From contig NZ_CP016294.1 in NCBI RefSeq assembly GCF_001704155.1, positions 2,973,501 to 3,037,500 of the forward strand: a DNA stretch of 64,000 nucleotides, in the 5' to 3' direction. Positions 1 to 10,295 of the stretch are shown here, one piece after another; position 1 is the stretch's first letter, and each line of letters begins with the position of its first letter. The notes below the pieces were generated by a model that saw only the letters and a list, made by a program, of their open reading frames with translations, was not told the DNA's origin and searched no databases. The DNA is from Stenotrophomonas rhizophila. GTDB taxonomy: Bacteria; Pseudomonadota; Gammaproteobacteria; Xanthomonadales; Xanthomonadaceae. The position numbers and the translations under genes are program-made.

Positions 1-266
1 TCGGTGTTGCGGATCAGCAGCGCAATGGGCGTACCGGTGGTGCGGCCCTCGTACACGCCCGAGAGGATTTCGACCTCATCGGCCTCGCGCCGCGCCGAGG
101 TGTGCCGGCTCTTGCCGGTGGCGCGGCGCTGCAGGTCGTGGGCGAATTCGTCGGCACTGATCTCCAGCCCCGGCGGGCAGCCGTCGATCACGCAGCCGAT
201 CGCCGGACCGTGCGATTCGCCGAAGGTGGTGACCGAAAGCAGCTTGCCGAAGGTATTGGAACTCAC
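1..266 (-). CDS. aroC: Chorismate synthase, N-terminal part (cut by window edge)
   Basis: Chorismate synthase converts 5-enolpyruvylshikimate-3-phosphate to chorismate, the last step of the shikimate pathway, using reduced FMN. Only the first ~88 residues are in the window. They begin [19 protein letters not shown] after a GTG start and include the family signature GESHGPAIG and the segment [17 protein letters not shown], both typical of AroC N-termini. The GTG start overlaps the stop of prmB as GTGA, so the two genes are translationally coupled in the order prmB-aroC, which is common in proteobacteria. The rest of the gene lies beyond position 1. Confidence 0.95.
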   Translation of the reverse strand, partial: MSSNTFGKLLSVTTFGESHGPAIGCVIDGCPPGLEISADEFAHDLQRRATGKSRHTSARREADEVEILSGVYEGRTTGTPIALLIRNT

Positions 267-1192
267 GGCCGCTGCGCTGCCAGTTCGGTGATGCGGGCGC
301 TGTGGGCGATCAGCTCGCGGCACTCGACCGCGAAGATGCCCATCTGGCCGACCTTGAATTCAACCCACGCAAAATCGACTTCCGGCAGCAGCTTGACCAG
401 GTGCTGTTCGGATTCGCCCACTTCGCAGATCAGCAGGCCGTCTTCGCTCAGGTGCAGCGGGGCGTCGCGCAGGATCTTCAGTACCAGGTCCAGGCCGTCG
501 TCGCCGGCACGCAGGCCCATTTCGGGCTCGTACGAGTATTCCTTCGGCAGCGCGTCGGTTTCGTCGTTGGTGACGTACGGCGGGTTGGTCACGATCAGGT
601 CGTAGTGGCGGCCGGTGAGGCCGTTGAACAGGTCCGACTTGAGCAGGGTGACGTTGTGCGCCTGCAGGCGTTCCTTGTTCTCTTCAGCCAGCGACAGGGC
701 CTCATCGCTGAGGTCCACGCCGTCCACTTCCCAGTTCGGGTAATAGTGGCCCATGGCGATGGCGATGCAGCCCGAACCGGTGCACAGGTCCAGCGCGCGG
801 TGTACGTCACGGCCGGCCAGCCACGGCTCGAAGCCGGTTTCGATCAGCTCGGCGATCGGCGAGCGCGGCACCAGGGCACGGCGGTCGCTCTTGAAGCTCA
901 GGCCGGCGAACCAGGCTTCACCGGTCAGGTAGGCGGCCGGCAGGCGCTCGCTGATGCGGCGCTCGAACAGGGCCAGCACCTCGGCTTTCTCCGATGCGAG
1001 CACGCGGGCGGCGCCATAGGCCGGGCCCAGGTCGTGCGGCAGGTGCAGCGCGTGCAGGACCAGCTGGGTGGCTTCGTCCAGGGCGTTGTCGTAGCTGTGC
1101 CCGAAGGTCAGCCCGGCGGCGTTGAAACGGCTGGTGCCGTAGCGGATCAGGTCGATGATCGTATGGAGTTCGGCGGCCGTTTCGGCGGTCAT
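263..1192 (-). CDS. prmB: 50S ribosomal protein L3 glutamine methyltransferase PrmB
   Basis: This is a 309-residue SAM-dependent N5-glutamine methyltransferase that modifies a glutamine in ribosomal protein uL3. The SAM-binding motif [12 protein letters not shown] is at about residues 135-146 and the amide-methyltransferase signature NPPY at 203-206. The N-terminal helical part (residues 1-90) matches PrmB better than the release-factor enzyme PrmC, and the neighbour aroC supports that choice. I start at the ATG giving MTAETAAEL; the frame stays open upstream but that stretch is antisense to the SCO1 gene. The stop overlaps the aroC start by 4 nt. Confidence 0.93.
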   Translation of the reverse strand: MTAETAAELHTIIDLIRYGTSRFNAAGLTFGHSYDNALDEATQLVLHALHLPHDLGPAYGAARVLASEKAEVLALFERRISERLPAAYLTGEAWFAGLSFKSDRRALVPRSPIAELIETGFEPWLAGRDVHRALDLCTGSGCIAIAMGHYYPNWEVDGVDLSDEALSLAEENKERLQAHNVTLLKSDLFNGLTGRHYDLIVTNPPYVTNDETDALPKEYSYEPEMGLRAGDDGLDLVLKILRDAPLHLSEDGLLICEVGESEQHLVKLLPEVDFAWVEFKVGQMGIFAVECRELIAHSARITELAAQRP

Positions 1193-1321
1193 GGCAGGGC
1201 AACAGACAAAGTGGCCCCAGATTATAGGCGCTGCGGCGCAGCACGGCATCCGTTGCAGCGGAAACGGAAACCGCCGCCCCCCATCCCCTATCATGGAGGC
1301 CCCTTCGGGTACGGGCCTTTC

Positions 1322-1972
1322 ATGTTCAATCGCAATGTCGGCATCATCCTGCTCATCGCGCTGGCCGCCGGGCTCGGCCTGGTCGTCGCCCAGAAGGTGT
1401 TCGCGCCCAAACCGGCCGGCAACCGCCCGGCCACCGAGTCGATCACCTTCTACCCGCAGCCGCGTCCGTTGCCGGACTTCAACCTGGGCCAGTCCGACGG
1501 TACCCGGCTGATTCCCGGCGAGCTCAAGGGCCACTGGACCCTGGTGTTCCTGGGCTTCCTGTCCTGCCCCGACATCTGCCCGACCACCCTGGCCGACCTG
1601 GCCCAGGCCCAGAAACAGTGGGAAACCCTGCCCGAGAGCCTGCGGCCGCGCCTGGTGTTCGTCTCGGTGGACCCCGAGCGCGACACCCCGGCACGCCTGG
1701 GCGAATACGTGCATGCCTTCCACAAGGACACCCTGGCGGCCACCGCCGACGTGCCTTCGCTGGAGCGCTTTGCCACTGCGCTGGGCTTCGTGTTCCAGAA
1801 GGTGCCGGGCAAGGGCTTTGAAGAAAACCCGCAGGACTACACCCTGGAACATTCGGCCAGCCTGGCCGTGCTGGACCCGGACGGCAGGCTGGCCGGCCTG
1901 ATCCGCCCCCCTTTCAACCCGCAGGCCATTGCCCGCGACCTGAACCTGTTGACCGAGAAATCCGCCCCATGA
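1322..1972 (+). CDS. SCO1/SenC family copper-binding thioredoxin-like protein
   Basis: This 216-residue membrane-anchored periplasmic protein belongs to the SCO1/SenC/PrrC family, which delivers copper to the CuA site of cytochrome oxidase or acts in thiol redox control. Residues 7-23 form one N-terminal transmembrane anchor. The copper/redox motif is SCPDICPT with C82 and C86, and the third ligand is H177 in DYTLEHSAS. The ATG is followed at once by the anchor sequence. The stop overlaps the psd start as ATGA, so the two are co-transcribed. No cytochrome oxidase genes are in the window, so the target is inferred from the family. Confidence 0.93.
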   Translation: MFNRNVGIILLIALAAGLGLVVAQKVFAPKPAGNRPATESITFYPQPRPLPDFNLGQSDGTRLIPGELKGHWTLVFLGFLSCPDICPTTLADLAQAQKQWETLPESLRPRLVFVSVDPERDTPARLGEYVHAFHKDTLAATADVPSLERFATALGFVFQKVPGKGFEENPQDYTLEHSASLAVLDPDGRLAGLIRPPFNPQAIARDLNLLTEKSAP

Positions 1973-2811
1973 GCCTGACCACCACGCTGAGCTACGTCCT
2001 GCCCCACCGCCTGCTGTCGTCGATGGCGCGGCGCCTGGCGTATTCCAGCAACCCGCGGATCTCGCGCTGGCTGATCGACACGGTGACCGAAAAGTTCGGG
2101 GTGAACCTGGCCGAGGCGGCCAATCCCGACCCGCGCAGTTATCCGACCTTCAACCAGTTCTTCACCCGCGCCCTGAAGCCCGGCGCGCGCGTGCCCGACG
2201 CCGGCGCCCGCACCCTGGTGATGCCGGCCGACGGCCGGATCAGCCAGCTGGGCGCCATTGAGGACGGCCGCATCTTCCAGGCCAAGGGCCAGTCGTTCAC
2301 CGCCGCCGAGCTGCTGGGCGATGCAGCCGACGCCGAGGTGTTCCACCACGGCCTGTTCGCCACCGTCTACCTGTCGCCGAAGGACTACCACCGCGTGCAC
2401 ATGCCGTGGACCGGCACCCTGCGCGAAACCGTGCACGTGCCGGGCCGCCTGTTCAGCGTGGGCCCGGCGGCAGTCAACAGCGTCCCGGGGCTGTTCGCCC
2501 GCAACGAGCGGCTGGTCTGCCATTTCGACACCGACTTCGGCCCGATGGTGCAGGTGATGGTGGGCGCGCTGCTGGTGTCGGGCGTGGAGACGGTGTGGGG
2601 TGGCGAAGAGATTCCGGCCTATGGCGACACCATCACCCGCAAGGATTACCGTGGCAAGGGCATCACCCTGGAACGGTTTGCCGAGATGGCGCGCTTCAAT
2701 TACGGCTCGACGGTGATCGTGCTGCTGCCGCCGGGCGTGGCCGATTTCGCCCCGCACCTGGATGCCGAGCATGCCGTGCAGCTGGGCCAGGCATTGGCCA
2801 CCCTTCGTTGA
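1969..2811 (+). CDS. psd: Phosphatidylserine decarboxylase proenzyme
   Basis: This 280-residue inner-membrane enzyme decarboxylates phosphatidylserine to phosphatidylethanolamine. It self-cleaves to form a pyruvoyl cofactor. The cleavage motif is YGST with the future pyruvoyl serine at 247, in place of the common LGST. The conserved aspartate is in MPADGR (D88) and a conserved histidine in HRVHMPWTG (H144). Length fits the short bacterial type I enzymes. It overlaps the upstream SCO1-family gene by 4 nt and is followed by a strong bidirectional terminator. Confidence 0.95.
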   Translation: MSLTTTLSYVLPHRLLSSMARRLAYSSNPRISRWLIDTVTEKFGVNLAEAANPDPRSYPTFNQFFTRALKPGARVPDAGARTLVMPADGRISQLGAIEDGRIFQAKGQSFTAAELLGDAADAEVFHHGLFATVYLSPKDYHRVHMPWTGTLRETVHVPGRLFSVGPAAVNSVPGLFARNERLVCHFDTDFGPMVQVMVGALLVSGVETVWGGEEIPAYGDTITRKDYRGKGITLERFAEMARFNYGSTVIVLLPPGVADFAPHLDAEHAVQLGQALATLR

Positions 2812-2815
2812 GGGC

Positions 2816-2834
2816 AGCCACGCAGGGCGTGGCT
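2816..2834. repeat. SMAG/REP-like hairpin
   Basis: The sequence AGCCACGC-AGG-GCGTGGCT forms an 8-bp hairpin directly after psd. Its core is identical to the full GTAG...CTAC element at 24133, so it looks like a trimmed copy of the same family. Confidence 0.6.
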
Positions 2835-2853
2835 CTATACCCCAGGCGCAATG

Positions 2854-2887
2854 AAAAACGCCCCGTTTCCACGGGGCGTTTTTTTTC
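2854..2887. terminator. Bidirectional intrinsic terminator between psd and rraB
   Basis: A 10-bp stem, AACGCCCCGT / ACGGGGCGTT, with a TTCC loop is flanked by A's on the left and a run of T's on the right. It can end transcription of psd (+) and of rraB (-), which converge here. Confidence 0.9.
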
Positions 2888-3248
2888 AAGCATTACCCGG
2901 ATCGTGCGCGAACTCGACGGGCCCTACATCCATCCCGTCGTAATCCTCGACCCCGTTGGCTTCGGCCAGCGCCTGCAGCTCGTGGTTGCGCTTGTCCAGC
3001 GACGCTTCGCTGTGGGTTTCCACCCGCTCCACGTGCAGCACGTGGTACTCCGCTTCGCCTTCTTCCAGCTCCGGCTCGAACACCTCGACCACGGTGTAGC
3101 CCTCCCCTTCCAGCACCCTGGCCAGCCCGTGCAGCGGCTCCGGCGTGGTGTTGACGAAGAAGTAACCCCACACCAGGTTTCCGTTGAGGTCCCAGTCGGT
3201 GTTTTCACGGATGTTGGCGAACATCTCGTTGATTGCGGTGATATCCAT
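2886..3248 (-). CDS. RraB-family regulator (ribonuclease E inhibitor-like)
   Basis: This 120-residue acidic protein is of the RraB type. In E. coli RraB binds RNase E and alters degradosome activity. The visible hallmark is the N-terminal stretch DWDLNGNLVWGYFFVN followed by L..L...LEGEGYTVVEVFEP, and a C-terminal DGMDVGPVEF segment usual in the Xanthomonadaceae proteins. It starts at MDITAINEM. The gene sits 16 nt downstream of the lytic transglycosylase gene region on the opposite DNA end and shares its strand. Family membership rests on overall pattern, not on a catalytic motif. Confidence 0.75.
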   Translation of the reverse strand: MDITAINEMFANIRENTDWDLNGNLVWGYFFVNTTPEPLHGLARVLEGEGYTVVEVFEPELEEGEAEYHVLHVERVETHSEASLDKRNHELQALAEANGVEDYDGMDVGPVEFAHDPGNA

Positions 3249-3264
3249 CAGTGTTCCCCGGAAG

Positions 3265-4875
3265 TTATTTACCGCAGCCCTGCAGCTTGATCGACTGGCC
3301 TTGGCGCAACGCATACGCGGGCGCCTTGAGCCCATTGGCCTTGGCCAGCTCACGCACATCGCAATCGAACTTGTCGGCGATCCGGCCCAGGGTCTCACCC
3401 TTGCCCACCTTGTGGCTGCGCACCGGCTTGGCCTTCGGCTTGGGCGCCGGTACTGCCACCGGCGCAGCCGGGGCGGTGGCCACCGGGGTGCTGGCCTGCA
3501 GGCCGGCCACCGGCACCACGCTGCCCACCGCCACGTTGCCGGTGTAGCTGGCCACGGTCGGACGGACGATGGCCGCATTGAGATCGGCGGTGATCAGCGT
3601 GCGCGCCAGGTCCGCGCGCGGACCGCTGACGCAGTAGCGGTTGTACAGCCCGGCAATGCGGGTGGTGGCGTTGATCAGCGTGCCGGCCGGGATCCAGCCG
3701 TCGGCTTCATAGCGCGGGTTGAGGTTGCGCAGCGCGCGCATGTAGCCGTCGCGGGTGCCAGTGCTGCCCAGGCAGATGGTCAGCTCATAGATGGTGGTGG
3801 ACTTGGCCAGGCGGATGGTGGCCGGCTGCGCACTGACCTTGGGGAAGTCCACGCCGTACTGCTGCGGGTGCAGGTAGATCCACGCGGCGGCGATCACCAT
3901 CGGCACGTAGTCCTTGGTTTCGGCCGGGAACTGGTTGTAGACGCTGTCCACCCAGAAGCTCTGCCCCACGTTCTGGCGATACACCCGCCCGGCACGGCCT
4001 TCGCCACCGTTGTAGCCGGCCAGCGACAGCTCCACGTTGTTGTTAAGCTCGCGCATGCGCTCATTGAGGTAATTGGCACTGGCCTCGGCGGCGCTGCGCG
4101 CGTCGAAGCGGGTGTCGAAGCCGGTGCCGTCCGGGCCCAGCCCGAAGCGGCGGCCGGTGGCCGGCATGAACTGCATCAGCCCGGCAGCGCCGGCGCGGGA
4201 GGACGCGTGTACGCGACCGTTGGACTCCTTGGCCATGATCCCGAACAGCAGCGCCTCGGGCAGGCCGCGCTTTTCCCACTCCGGCCACATCACCGCGCGC
4301 AGGCTCTGGTAATTCTCGTAGGAGTTCATCAACGCCGGGCGCATGTCGGTCAGCCAGCGGCGGATGCCGGCCTGAACGGCCGGGTTGTATTCGACCATGC
4401 TGTCGAAGGCATGGCGCTTGTCGTTGAGCAGCGCGGCGGCACGCGCCGCTTCGGGCACGTCGGCGGTCAGCGGGCCCACATGGTCCGGGTCGGCCTCCAG
4501 CAGGCCGCCATCGACGGCGATCGCATCGCTGTCGTCACCATCGCGCGCGTCGGCGTTGTTCTTCAGCAGGCGCTTGTAGGTCACCAGCAGGTTGCTGACC
4601 TGGCACCCCTTCTGCGCAATGCAGGCGCTGATGACATCTTCCATGTCCTCCAGCGCGGCATCGCCCTCGTTCTTGCCCTTGGGGTCGGCGTTGTTGACCA
4701 GCACCAGCGCATCGGCATAGCGCTTTTCGGCCGCGGCCATGCGCTGCTCCAGGGCTTCGACCTTGACCTTGTCACGGGCGGAGACCCGCTGGGCATGGGC
4801 CTCGGGGACGAACGACAGCAGGGAAGCGAGCGCCAACAACGGCCAACCACGGGCAAGCAGGACAGGAACGGGCAT
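3265..4875 (-). CDS. MltD-like membrane-bound lytic murein transglycosylase with LysM domain
   Basis: This ~536-residue secreted enzyme cleaves peptidoglycan glycan strands to 1,6-anhydro products. A signal peptide (VLLARGWPLLALASLLSF...AHA) is followed by a coiled N-terminal region and an SLT domain at about 200-300. The catalytic glutamate is in AKESNGRVHASS (about E217), with the family signature GAAGLMQFMPATG and AGYNGGEGR. A single LysM domain (about 485-530, SHKVGKGETLGRIADKF) binds peptidoglycan. The frame could also start at a TTG 18 nt upstream; the ATG gives a more usual signal peptide. It lacks an obvious lipobox, unlike E. coli MltD. Confidence 0.9.
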   Translation of the reverse strand: MPVPVLLARGWPLLALASLLSFVPEAHAQRVSARDKVKVEALEQRMAAAEKRYADALVLVNNADPKGKNEGDAALEDMEDVISACIAQKGCQVSNLLVTYKRLLKNNADARDGDDSDAIAVDGGLLEADPDHVGPLTADVPEAARAAALLNDKRHAFDSMVEYNPAVQAGIRRWLTDMRPALMNSYENYQSLRAVMWPEWEKRGLPEALLFGIMAKESNGRVHASSRAGAAGLMQFMPATGRRFGLGPDGTGFDTRFDARSAAEASANYLNERMRELNNNVELSLAGYNGGEGRAGRVYRQNVGQSFWVDSVYNQFPAETKDYVPMVIAAAWIYLHPQQYGVDFPKVSAQPATIRLAKSTTIYELTICLGSTGTRDGYMRALRNLNPRYEADGWIPAGTLINATTRIAGLYNRYCVSGPRADLARTLITADLNAAIVRPTVASYTGNVAVGSVVPVAGLQASTPVATAPAAPVAVPAPKPKAKPVRSHKVGKGETLGRIADKFDCDVRELAKANGLKAPAYALRQGQSIKLQGCGK

Positions 4876-5010
4876 TTTTGGCACTGTGGGCAAAAGACAG
4901 GGCAGAGTAGCCGTGCCACTCGCATCGGGGCAACCCGGTCAGGTGGCCGATACCCGCCGACGTTTAGAATCCTGCCCATTCACATAGCCCGTCCACAGAG
5001 CGAGTTGACC

Positions 5011-6516
5011 ATGGATCCGATCCTCCTCGGCAAAGGCATTACCGACGATGTCCCCGTCACCCTGCAACCGAAACTGGGCAACCGCCATGGCCTGGTGGCC
5101 GGGGCGACGGGCACGGGCAAGACCGTGACCCTGATGACCCTGGCCGAAGGCTTTTCGCGCATCGGCGTCCCGGTGTTCCTGGCGGACGTCAAGGGCGATG
5201 TCTCCGGCCTGGCCGTGCCCGGCGCAGGCACCGAGGCGCTGCTGCAGCGCGCGAAGGAGATCGGCGTGGCCGATTACGCGCCGGCCGGCAGCCCCACGAT
5301 CTTCTGGGACCTGTACGGCAAGCTGGGCCACCCGGTGCGCACTACGGTGAGCGAAATGGGCCCGACCCTGCTGGCGCGCATCCTGGAGCTCAACGACACC
5401 CAGTCGGGGGTGCTGGACATCGTGTTCAAGCTGGCCGACGACCGTGGCCTGCTGCTGCTCGACCTGGACGACCTGCGTGCCCTGCTCGGCCTGGTGGCCG
5501 ACGAGCGCAAGGACATCTCCACCGAATATGGCCTGGTCAGCGCGCAGACGGTGGCGGCGATCCAGCGTTCGCTGCTGCGGCTGTCGCAGGACGGCGGTGA
5601 ATCCTTCTTTGGCGAGCCGGCGCTGGAGCTGGCGGACCTGATGCGGGTCAATCACGACGGCCGCGGCGTGATCGGCATCCTGGCCGCCGACCAGCTGGTG
5701 CTCAAGCCGCGCCTGTACTCGACCTTCCTGCTGTGGCTGCTGTCGGAGCTGTTCGAGACGCTGCCGGAGGTGGGCGACCTGGACAAGCCCAAGCTGGTCT
5801 TCATCTTCGACGAGGCGCACCTGCTGTTCGACGACGCGCCGGCCGCGCTGGTGCAGCGCATCGAGCAGGTGGTGCGGCTGATCCGCTCCAAGGGCGTGGG
5901 CGTGTACTTGTGCTCGCAGTTCCCCGACGACGTGCCAGCCAACATCCTGGGCCAGCTGGGCAACCGCGTGCAGCACGCGCTGCGGGCGTTCACCCCGCGC
6001 GACCAGAAGGCGGTGAAGATCGCCGCCGAAACCTTCGTGCCGAACCCGAAGCTGGACGTGGTGGCGGCCCTTTCCCAGCTGGGTACCGGCGAGGCGCTGG
6101 TGTCCACGCTGCAGGACAAAGGCATCCCCTCCCCCGTGCAGCAGACCCGGATCGCCCCGCCGCGCTGCCGGATGGGCGCGATCACCGAGGCCGAGCGTGC
6201 GCAGGTACGCGCCGGCAGCCCGGTCGGCAGCCGCTACGACACCGCAGTGAACCGCGAATCGGCAGCGGAGCTGCTGGCCCAGCGCGCGGCCAAGGTGGTG
6301 GAACAGCCCGACGCGCCCAAGGCGCGTACCCGTGAGCAGGATGAGCAGCAGGAAGGCGGCTTCGGCCAGTCGATCAAGGATGCGATCTTCGGCACCAAGC
6401 GCCGCCAGGGCATGATCGAAACGATGGCCAAGCAGACTACCCGCACCATGGGCACCAAGCTGGGCAACCAGATCGTGCGCGGCATCCTGGGCGGCATTTT
6501 CGGGGGCAAGCGCTGA
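5011..6516 (+). CDS. HerA-like ATPase, DUF853 (YjgR) family
   Basis: This 501-residue cytoplasmic P-loop protein belongs to the HerA/FtsK-like helicase superfamily, DUF853 branch. Its biological role is not established. Walker A is GATGTGKT (residues 31-38) and Walker B is LVFIFDEAHLL (262-272). The region ENILGQLGNRVQHALRAFTPRDQKAVK matches the arginine-finger/sensor area of the family. The C-terminus ends in a basic, glycine-rich tail (GILGGIFGGKR). No nuclease (NurA) gene is nearby, so it is not a typical HerA-NurA pair. greB follows after 3 nt. Confidence 0.88.
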   Translation: MDPILLGKGITDDVPVTLQPKLGNRHGLVAGATGTGKTVTLMTLAEGFSRIGVPVFLADVKGDVSGLAVPGAGTEALLQRAKEIGVADYAPAGSPTIFWDLYGKLGHPVRTTVSEMGPTLLARILELNDTQSGVLDIVFKLADDRGLLLLDLDDLRALLGLVADERKDISTEYGLVSAQTVAAIQRSLLRLSQDGGESFFGEPALELADLMRVNHDGRGVIGILAADQLVLKPRLYSTFLLWLLSELFETLPEVGDLDKPKLVFIFDEAHLLFDDAPAALVQRIEQVVRLIRSKGVGVYLCSQFPDDVPANILGQLGNRVQHALRAFTPRDQKAVKIAAETFVPNPKLDVVAALSQLGTGEALVSTLQDKGIPSPVQQTRIAPPRCRMGAITEAERAQVRAGSPVGSRYDTAVNRESAAELLAQRAAKVVEQPDAPKARTREQDEQQEGGFGQSIKDAIFGTKRRQGMIETMAKQTTRTMGTKLGNQIVRGILGGIFGGKR

Positions 6517-6519
6517 CCG

Positions 6520-7026
6520 ATGTCGCGTTGGCGTCCCCCTGCGGAAAAGAGCACGGCCCTGATCACCGCACAGGGCCACCAGCGGTTGAAGAGCGAGCTG
6601 GACGAGCTGTGGCGCGTGCGCCGGCCGGAGGTGGTCAAAGCATTGGCCGCGGCCGCGGCGGAGGGCGACCGCTCAGAGAATGCCGAGTACACCTACCGCA
6701 AGAAGCAGCTGGGCGAGATTGACCGGCGCGTGCGTTACCTGACCAAACGGCTGGAGTCGCTGCGGGTGGTGGATACCGTGCCGACCGACCCGCAGGCGGT
6801 GTTCTTCGGCGCGTGGGTGGAGCTGGAGAACGTGGACAGCGGCGATGTCAGCCGGTATCGCATCGTGGGCCCGGACGAGACCGATGCGGGTGCCGGGTGG
6901 ATCAGCATCGATTCGCCGTTGGCGCGTGCGTTATTGAAGAAGCGCGTGGATGATGAGTTCGAGGTGGAACTGCCGAGCGGGCGGACCGGGTTTGCGATCC
7001 TGGCGGTGGAGTATCCGGGCGGATGA
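6520..7026 (+). CDS. greB: Transcription elongation factor GreB
   Basis: GreB binds the RNA polymerase secondary channel and stimulates cleavage of backtracked transcripts. The 168-residue protein has the N-terminal coiled-coil hairpin with the acidic tip at [15 protein letters not shown] (D50, E53) and a C-terminal FKBP-like domain. The motif [20 protein letters not shown] and the length are closer to GreB than GreA. It starts 3 nt after the HerA-like ATPase gene, so the two are probably co-transcribed. Confidence 0.93.
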   Translation: MSRWRPPAEKSTALITAQGHQRLKSELDELWRVRRPEVVKALAAAAAEGDRSENAEYTYRKKQLGEIDRRVRYLTKRLESLRVVDTVPTDPQAVFFGAWVELENVDSGDVSRYRIVGPDETDAGAGWISIDSPLARALLKKRVDDEFEVELPSGRTGFAILAVEYPGG

Positions 7027-7101
7027 TACGAAGGCGGTTACGACGTTGGTTGCAATGCGTTACCGGGCGTTGAACCGTTACGGGCGGTTGTTTGGGAACC
7101 A

Positions 7102-7132
7102 ACCCTACCCGTGCATGCACGGCTGGTAGGGT
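7102..7132. repeat. GTAG-type palindromic repeat
   Basis: ACCCTACC is paired with GGTAGGGT around a perfect inner palindrome CGTGCATGCACG. It lies in the 195-bp gap between the converging greB and DUF3025 genes and may act as a terminator or as a REP element of the SMAG type. I see no gene in the rest of 7027-7221. Confidence 0.55.
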
Positions 7133-7221
7133 CGCATCCCGATCGACTGCCGTGGAACATGCCGCGTTCGATGGTGGCATGAACGTCGGCGAAGAGCGCG
7201 TTTGAGGTTGCTTCCAGTGCG

Positions 7222-8049
7222 CTACCGGACGGTTAAGGGGTACACCCTGCCCGCTCGGGCTGGCCGGAAATACTCGATCCGCTGATAGAACGCGTGGTCC
7301 TGATCGGCATGCCAACCGGGGATCCCCATCAACGGGAGCGGACGCAGCTCCAGCGGGTCATTGAGCACGTCGGCACGCGCGATCGCCTGCGCTACCTGCT
7401 GCACCACCAGCGCATCATCATCGCCCTGCACCACCACACATTTACCCACCAGCAATCGCGAAGGCAGCAGCGCCTGTTCCATCAACGCATGGCCGAACAC
7501 GGCAGACACGGCGATGTCGCCGCTACGCCACTGCGCCGCGCCGTCGACGAACAGCGCCTGCCAGTCGTGGTGATCCCAGGCGTGCAGCAACGACGCATCG
7601 CGCACCCGCACGATCACGCCGGTTTCGTCGAACTGGGTCAGCGCGGCCTGCGCGCGGGTGCGCTGGCCGGGCGGGTGGCGCCCGATGTCCTGGCATTGGC
7701 GCGCATTGAGCGCGATCTTCACTGCCGGGTAGCGCGCCCACACCAGTGCATTGAACAGGTCATGCCAGTTGCACGGCCGCGTGGCGATCCGCCCGCGTGC
7801 GATGCGTTGTTCGTAGTGCAGGCCGTCGGCCAGCAGTTCGTCGTCCTGCGCCACCAGCTGCTTTCCCGATAAAGCGAGCTGCCGGTTCAACGCGGAAATG
7901 GTTGGCCAGTCGGCGGCCACCAGCAGGCCCTGGTAATCCGCGAACGCGGCGAACAGCGGATGGGCGAAGCTAGCCCGATCCACGTCGGCGCGCGCCGGCG
8001 CGATGAAACGCCGGCGGCCGACCGCCCCGGGGGCGGCCGCGTCGGTCAC
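7222..8049 (-). CDS. DUF3025 domain-containing protein
   Basis: This 275-residue protein has unknown function. The segment [18 protein letters not shown] is the recognisable core of DUF3025, and the C-terminus keeps [25 protein letters not shown], also typical. No signal peptide or membrane segment is visible, so it is likely cytosolic. The GTG start overlaps the rimO stop by 4 nt (GTGA), so it is translationally coupled to rimO. The conserved pairing with rimO is context only and does not define a role. Confidence 0.8.
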   Translation of the reverse strand: MTDAAAPGAVGRRRFIAPARADVDRASFAHPLFAAFADYQGLLVAADWPTISALNRQLALSGKQLVAQDDELLADGLHYEQRIARGRIATRPCNWHDLFNALVWARYPAVKIALNARQCQDIGRHPPGQRTRAQAALTQFDETGVIVRVRDASLLHAWDHHDWQALFVDGAAQWRSGDIAVSAVFGHALMEQALLPSRLLVGKCVVVQGDDDALVVQQVAQAIARADVLNDPLELRPLPLMGIPGWHADQDHAFYQRIEYFRPARAGRVYPLTVR

Positions 8050-9413
8050 AGCACCTTGAGGTCGAGCAGTTTCTTTGCCGCACTCTCGTCGATCAACGCG
8101 TCGCCGTAGAGGTCGTGGTCGTCGCTCTCGGTGATTTCCACGTCCACGAACTGGCCCACGCGCAGCCTGGCTTCATCGGCGTTCTGGATATGCACCAGGC
8201 CGTCGATCTCCGGCGCATCGGCCTTGGAACGGGCCACCGCGATGCCGTCTTCGATCGCATCGACCAGGCACTGCTGCACCGTGCCGATCTTGGCTTCCAG
8301 GCGCGCAGCGGAAATGTCGGCCTGGCGGGCCATGAAGCGCGCCAGGCGCTCCTGCTTCACTTCTTCGGGCACCGCGCCGGGCAGGTCGTTGGCGGTGGCG
8401 CCGGTGACCGGCGAATACGCGAACGCGCCCACGCGATCCAGCTGTGCCTCATCCAGGAATGACAGCAGTTCTTCAAACTCGGCTTCGGTCTCGCCGGGGA
8501 AGCCGACGATGAAGGTCGAGCGCACGGTGATATCCGGGCACAGCTGGCGCCAGCGCTGCACGCGTTCCAGGGTCTTGTCGACCGCACCCGGGCGCTTCAT
8601 CAGCTTGAGGATGCGCGGGCTGGCGTGCTGGAACGGGATGTCCAGGTACGGCAGGATCCGGTTTTCGGCCATCAGCGGGACCACGTCATCCACGTGCGGG
8701 TACGGGTACACGTAGTGCATGCGGGTCCACGCATCGAGCTCGGACAAGCCTTCGCACAGCGACTTCATGCGGGTCTGGTAGGCCTTGTCGCGCCACATGC
8801 GCTCGGCGTACTTGACGTCCACGCCGTAGGCCGAGGTGTCCTGCGACACCACCAGCAGTTCCTTCACGCCGCCACGCACCAGCCGCTCGGCTTCACGCAG
8901 CACCTCATCGACCGGGCGCGAGACCAGCTTGCCGCGCATCGAGGGAATGATGCAGAAGCTGCAATGATGGTTGCAGCCCTCGGAAATCTTCAGGTAGGCG
9001 TAGTGGCGCGGGGTCAGCTTGATGCCGTAGTCCGGGACCAGGTCCACGAACGGGTCATGCTTGGGCGGCAGCGCGGCGTGCACCGCCTCCATCACGCTTG
9101 TGTAGTCCTGCGGGCCGGAGACCGCCAGCACGTCCGGGTAGGCCTTGCGGATCTCTTCCGGGCGCTTGCCCAGGCAGCCTGTGACGATCACCTTGCCGTT
9201 GGCGTTCATCGCCTCGCCGATCGCATCCAGCGACTCGGTCACCGCCGAATCGATGAAGCCGCAGGTGTTGACCACCACCACGTCGGCCGAATCGTAGGAA
9301 GGAACGATGTCGTAGCCCTCGGCCCGCAGCTGGGTGAGGATGCGCTCGGAATCGACGAGGGCCTTCGGGCAGCCAAGGCTGACGAAGCCGACTTTGGGGT
9401 TCAGCTGGGACAT
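8046..9413 (-). CDS. rimO: Ribosomal protein S12 methylthiotransferase RimO
   Basis: RimO is a radical-SAM enzyme that adds a methylthio group to the beta-carbon of an aspartate in ribosomal protein S12. The 455-residue protein has the N-terminal cluster-binding cysteines C15 (SLGCPKA), C51 (NTCGF) and C80 (TGCLGKR). The radical-SAM triad is C147, C151 and C154 in [10 protein letters not shown], and a C-terminal TRAM domain follows. I start at [17 protein letters not shown]; the frame is open upstream but without a good start context. DUF3025 follows with a 4-nt overlap. Confidence 0.95.
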   Translation of the reverse strand: MSQLNPKVGFVSLGCPKALVDSERILTQLRAEGYDIVPSYDSADVVVVNTCGFIDSAVTESLDAIGEAMNANGKVIVTGCLGKRPEEIRKAYPDVLAVSGPQDYTSVMEAVHAALPPKHDPFVDLVPDYGIKLTPRHYAYLKISEGCNHHCSFCIIPSMRGKLVSRPVDEVLREAERLVRGGVKELLVVSQDTSAYGVDVKYAERMWRDKAYQTRMKSLCEGLSELDAWTRMHYVYPYPHVDDVVPLMAENRILPYLDIPFQHASPRILKLMKRPGAVDKTLERVQRWRQLCPDITVRSTFIVGFPGETEAEFEELLSFLDEAQLDRVGAFAYSPVTGATANDLPGAVPEEVKQERLARFMARQADISAARLEAKIGTVQQCLVDAIEDGIAVARSKADAPEIDGLVHIQNADEARLRVGQFVDVEITESDDHDLYGDALIDESAAKKLLDLKVL

Positions 9414-9623
9414 GGATCGCGGGACTCTGGGGGCCTGGGCCCACGCCGGAATGGCGCGGGGACCTGGGGCCGGAAACGGCGGCAAGTATACCGGCGTTGT
9501 GGCTCGAGCCCTGAATGCACCGGCTGCCCGGGCAACGCCAACCGCCAATCCGTGCATGCCCGCGACACCCCGCTAACCTGCAGCACGCCGATAATGAACG
9601 CCTGAACCAACAGGAGTCTGGCA

Positions 9624-10295
9624 ATGGGTGAGTGGGTCACGCTTGATACGCATCACGGTCCGGTCCGGGCCTGGCAGGCCACGCCGGAGGGCAAGCCCCG
9701 CGGGGGCCTGGTGGTCATCCAGGAGATCTTCGGCACCAACGCGCACATCCGCGAGGTGGCCGAGGGCTTCGCTGCGAAGGGCTACGCGGTGCTTGCCCCC
9801 TCCTTCTTCGACCTGGTCGACGGGGCGGATTCCGACCCGGATGCCCTGCCCTATGACCCGGACGGGGTGAAGCAGGGGTTGGAACACGTCAATGCGCTGG
9901 GCGTGGAGAAGGCGCTGGAAGTGGTCCGCGCGGCCGCCTCGCGGCTGGCGCCGGCCGGCAAGGTCGGCACCGTGGGCTACTGCTGGGGCGGCAGCATCGC
10001 GCTGCTCTCGGCCATGCGACTGGGCCTGCCGTCGGTCAGCTACTACGGCGCGCGCAACGTGCAGTTCCTGGATGAGACGCCCAAGGCCCCGGTCATGTTC
10101 CACTTCGGCGCGCAGGACAAGAGCATTCCGCCCGAGGCCATCCAGGCCCACCGCGAGAAGCTGCCCAAGATGGCCACCTTCGTCTATCCGGCCGACCACG
10201 CCTTTAACCGCAGCGTCGGACATGCGTATGATCCGGACAGCGCCGAGCTGGCGCTGACACGCACCCTGGACTTCTTCTCGGAGCATCTTGGATGA
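9624..10295 (+). CDS. Dienelactone hydrolase family protein
   Basis: This 223-residue alpha/beta hydrolase keeps the dienelactone hydrolase catalytic triad: C120 in GYCWGGS, D165 in AQDKSIP and H192 in ADHAFN, plus E34 in the VIQEIFG motif. No aromatic-degradation genes are nearby, so the natural substrate is unknown and dienelactone is only the family name. An AGGAG-type ribosome site precedes the ATG. The stop overlaps the next gene (HIT family) as ATGA. Confidence 0.9.
   Translation: MGEWVTLDTHHGPVRAWQATPEGKPRGGLVVIQEIFGTNAHIREVAEGFAAKGYAVLAPSFFDLVDGADSDPDALPYDPDGVKQGLEHVNALGVEKALEVVRAAASRLAPAGKVGTVGYCWGGSIALLSAMRLGLPSVSYYGARNVQFLDETPKAPVMFHFGAQDKSIPPEAIQAHREKLPKMATFVYPADHAFNRSVGHAYDPDSAELALTRTLDFFSEHLG

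Noticed and set aside
3184..5010. Very long plus-strand open frame running from 3184 into the HerA-like ATPase
   Set aside because: It is antisense to the lytic transglycosylase gene, with the low-information Arg/His/Gly/Val-rich composition of a GC-rich shadow frame. The real gene starts at 5011.
5011..6516. HerA of a HerA-NurA or phage-defence pair
   Set aside because: No nuclease, SIR2 or other defence gene is adjacent; the protein fits the DUF853/YjgR housekeeping branch next to greB.
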